This document shows positions 62,986-64,000 of a DNA stretch of 64,000 nucleotides, in pieces. The notes beneath the pieces were generated by a model. The model was not told the origin of the DNA. It saw nothing but the letters and a program-made list of their open reading frames with translations, and made no database searches. Source of the stretch: Paenibacillus sp. HWE-109 (lineage in GTDB: Bacteria; Bacillota; Bacilli; Paenibacillales; NBRC-103111). The position numbers and the translations under genes are program-made. The stretch is from NCBI RefSeq assembly GCF_022163125.1, contig NZ_CP091881.1, positions 8,922,501 through 8,986,500 of the forward strand. The letters are read 5' to 3'. The number at the start of each line of letters is the position of its first letter. The first letter of the stretch is position 1.

Positions 62986-63426
62986 ATGACTAATTCAAGA
63001 TTTAGAGATACAGGTGAAAGAATATATGACTTTCTATTCAAATACGACATTCTCATAGAGTGTCCTCATTGTATGAAATGTGCCAAAGGATTAAAAAGAG
63101 TGGATGGGAAATTCAGTTATATTATGCAATGTAAACGTTGTGGAGTTTTGACTGATCCAATAGTTGGGACATGGGGGAACGGAACTTTTATGGGTTTGAA
63201 TCTTTGGTTACGGACGAATTGTTGTGGAGAATTACTGTGGGCTTATAATGAACAACATTTAGATTTTATGGACGGATATATTAATTCTTCTTTGCGTGAA
63301 GCAATTCCAAATAAAAATCAGAGTTTGGCAAGCAGGCTTCCTAATTGGATTAAAAGCGGGAAGAATCGTGAAGAACTCACAAAAGGAATCATAAAATTGA
63401 GAAAGAGGATAGAACAATGCAATTAA
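62986..63426 (+). CDS. hypothetical zinc-ribbon protein
   Basis: A 146-residue protein with Cys pairs CPHCMKC (26-32) and CKRC (about 52-55), likely a zinc ribbon, and a further CC near residue 81. A helical, basic C-terminal part (about 120-146) follows. No family recognised. It stands just before a TPR gene, with 31 bases between. Confidence 0.7.
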   Translation: MTNSRFRDTGERIYDFLFKYDILIECPHCMKCAKGLKRVDGKFSYIMQCKRCGVLTDPIVGTWGNGTFMGLNLWLRTNCCGELLWAYNEQHLDFMDGYINSSLREAIPNKNQSLASRLPNWIKSGKNREELTKGIIKLRKRIEQCN

Positions 63427-63457
63427 AAGCACGATTTTGTATAAAGGTGGAAGATAA

Positions 63458-64000
63458 TTGAACCTATTCGAACAAGGCGATGAACTGTACGCCAGTGGAT
63501 TTTACCAAGATGCATATGAAAAATTTGAAATAGCTTATGTTAATGAGGAAGAAAACAAAGCTGATTGCCTCAATTATATGGCGTGTTGCCAAATACATTT
63601 AGGTAATTCTAAACAGGCTCTAGAGTTATTGGATAAAGCACTAAAAATAAGCCCTACGTGGGAAAGATTGCTTTTTAATAAGGGGCGCGCTTACTTGAAG
63701 TTGGGTAATCACATAGAAGCTCTTGCATTTTTTAACAGAGCAATTATGGCGAACCCCAATAATCAAGATGCTTATTATTATCTTGGCGTGTATTACGAAA
63801 AGACTGCTGAATACGAAATTGCTAAACAATACTATCAGAAGTCGTTGGAAATCGATCATGAACAAGCTGAAACACATTTGAATTTGGGAATAGTGTATTG
63901 GAATTTAGGGTATAAAGGGAAGGCATTAAAGGAGTTTGACTTAGCCTATCATTATGATAAAGAGTGCTTCGATGCGTTATGGAACAAGGGCAGGCATTAA
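63458..64000 (+). CDS. TPR-repeat protein
   Basis: A 180-residue protein made of about five tetratricopeptide repeats (e.g. YMACCQIHLGNSKQALELLD, then KALKISP; LGVYYEKTAEYEIAKQYYQK, then SLEIDH). TTG start with AAAGGTGG seven bases upstream. The TAA falls on the last bases of the window, so it appears complete, though the last repeat is cut short (ALWNKGRH). TPR proteins act as partner-binding scaffolds; the partner is unknown. Confidence 0.8.
   Translation: MNLFEQGDELYASGFYQDAYEKFEIAYVNEEENKADCLNYMACCQIHLGNSKQALELLDKALKISPTWERLLFNKGRAYLKLGNHIEALAFFNRAIMANPNNQDAYYYLGVYYEKTAEYEIAKQYYQKSLEIDHEQAETHLNLGIVYWNLGYKGKALKEFDLAYHYDKECFDALWNKGRH

Overview
The window reads as a piece of a Paenibacillus-like endospore-forming Firmicute chromosome. 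The signs are Bacillus-type rRNA and tRNA gene order, a YesM/YesN plus LplB/YtcP-type sugar ABC locus, liaIHFSR envelope-stress genes, the spore proteins SspI and YjcZ-type, copper-amine-oxidase stalk-domain secreted proteins, AGGAGG-type ribosome binding sites and frequent TTG/GTG starts. Genus and every function here are inferred by reading; no database search was run.

Layout. 1-3730: 3' part of a 23S rRNA gene and 16 tRNA genes in the order of the B. subtilis trnD cluster, with no 5S gene between, closed by a terminator. 3818-11013: two-component system and sugar ABC transporter. 11043-18712: YjcZ-type spore peptide, methyltransferase, ROK regulator, hydrolase, MFS transporter, OmpR/HK pair and a small membrane protein. 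18713-20078: non-coding repeats, including an 11-copy 44-46 bp tandem array. 20079-25119: a membrane-anchored molybdopterin enzyme with MOSC, mobA, moaA and moeA. 25187-28871: a secreted protein with two copies of a His-conserving domain, opposite an ECF sigma/anti-sigma pair, then a 71-residue protein that is 48% methionine. 29386-34649: 3D-domain protein under a c-di-AMP riboswitch, lia operon and signal peptidase. 34713-43069: zwf, a phosphoesterase, prfC, a spore-coat type glycosyltransferase/ATP-grasp pair and small genes. 43064-48733: EAL-domain protein, LacI regulator and a Gfo/ThuA/Gfo sugar operon. 48941-50780: sspI, a KtrA-type protein and an rRNA methyltransferase.

50793-62505 is an AT-rich island starting 13 bp after the methyltransferase stop codon. 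It is bounded by a 24-bp inverted repeat (23/24 identical) with TGT...ACA ends and subterminal repeats, like a DDE transposon, but no transposase gene was recognised inside. Its cargo looks defence-like: an Xre regulator, a SEC-C/PD-(D/E)XK nuclease, Nudix genes (one broken), a metallophosphoesterase joined at an A8 tract to a STAND NTPase with a helical-repeat tail, and a HEPN-type protein with a zinc-ribbon-like start. Beyond it lie a second copy of the island's terminator and a truncated xre, then zinc-ribbon and TPR genes.

The strongest leads are this element, its phosphoesterase-STAND module, and the methionine-rich protein beside the sigma-factor locus. Two A-tract frameshifts in the island could be biological or assembly errors, so raw reads should be checked.
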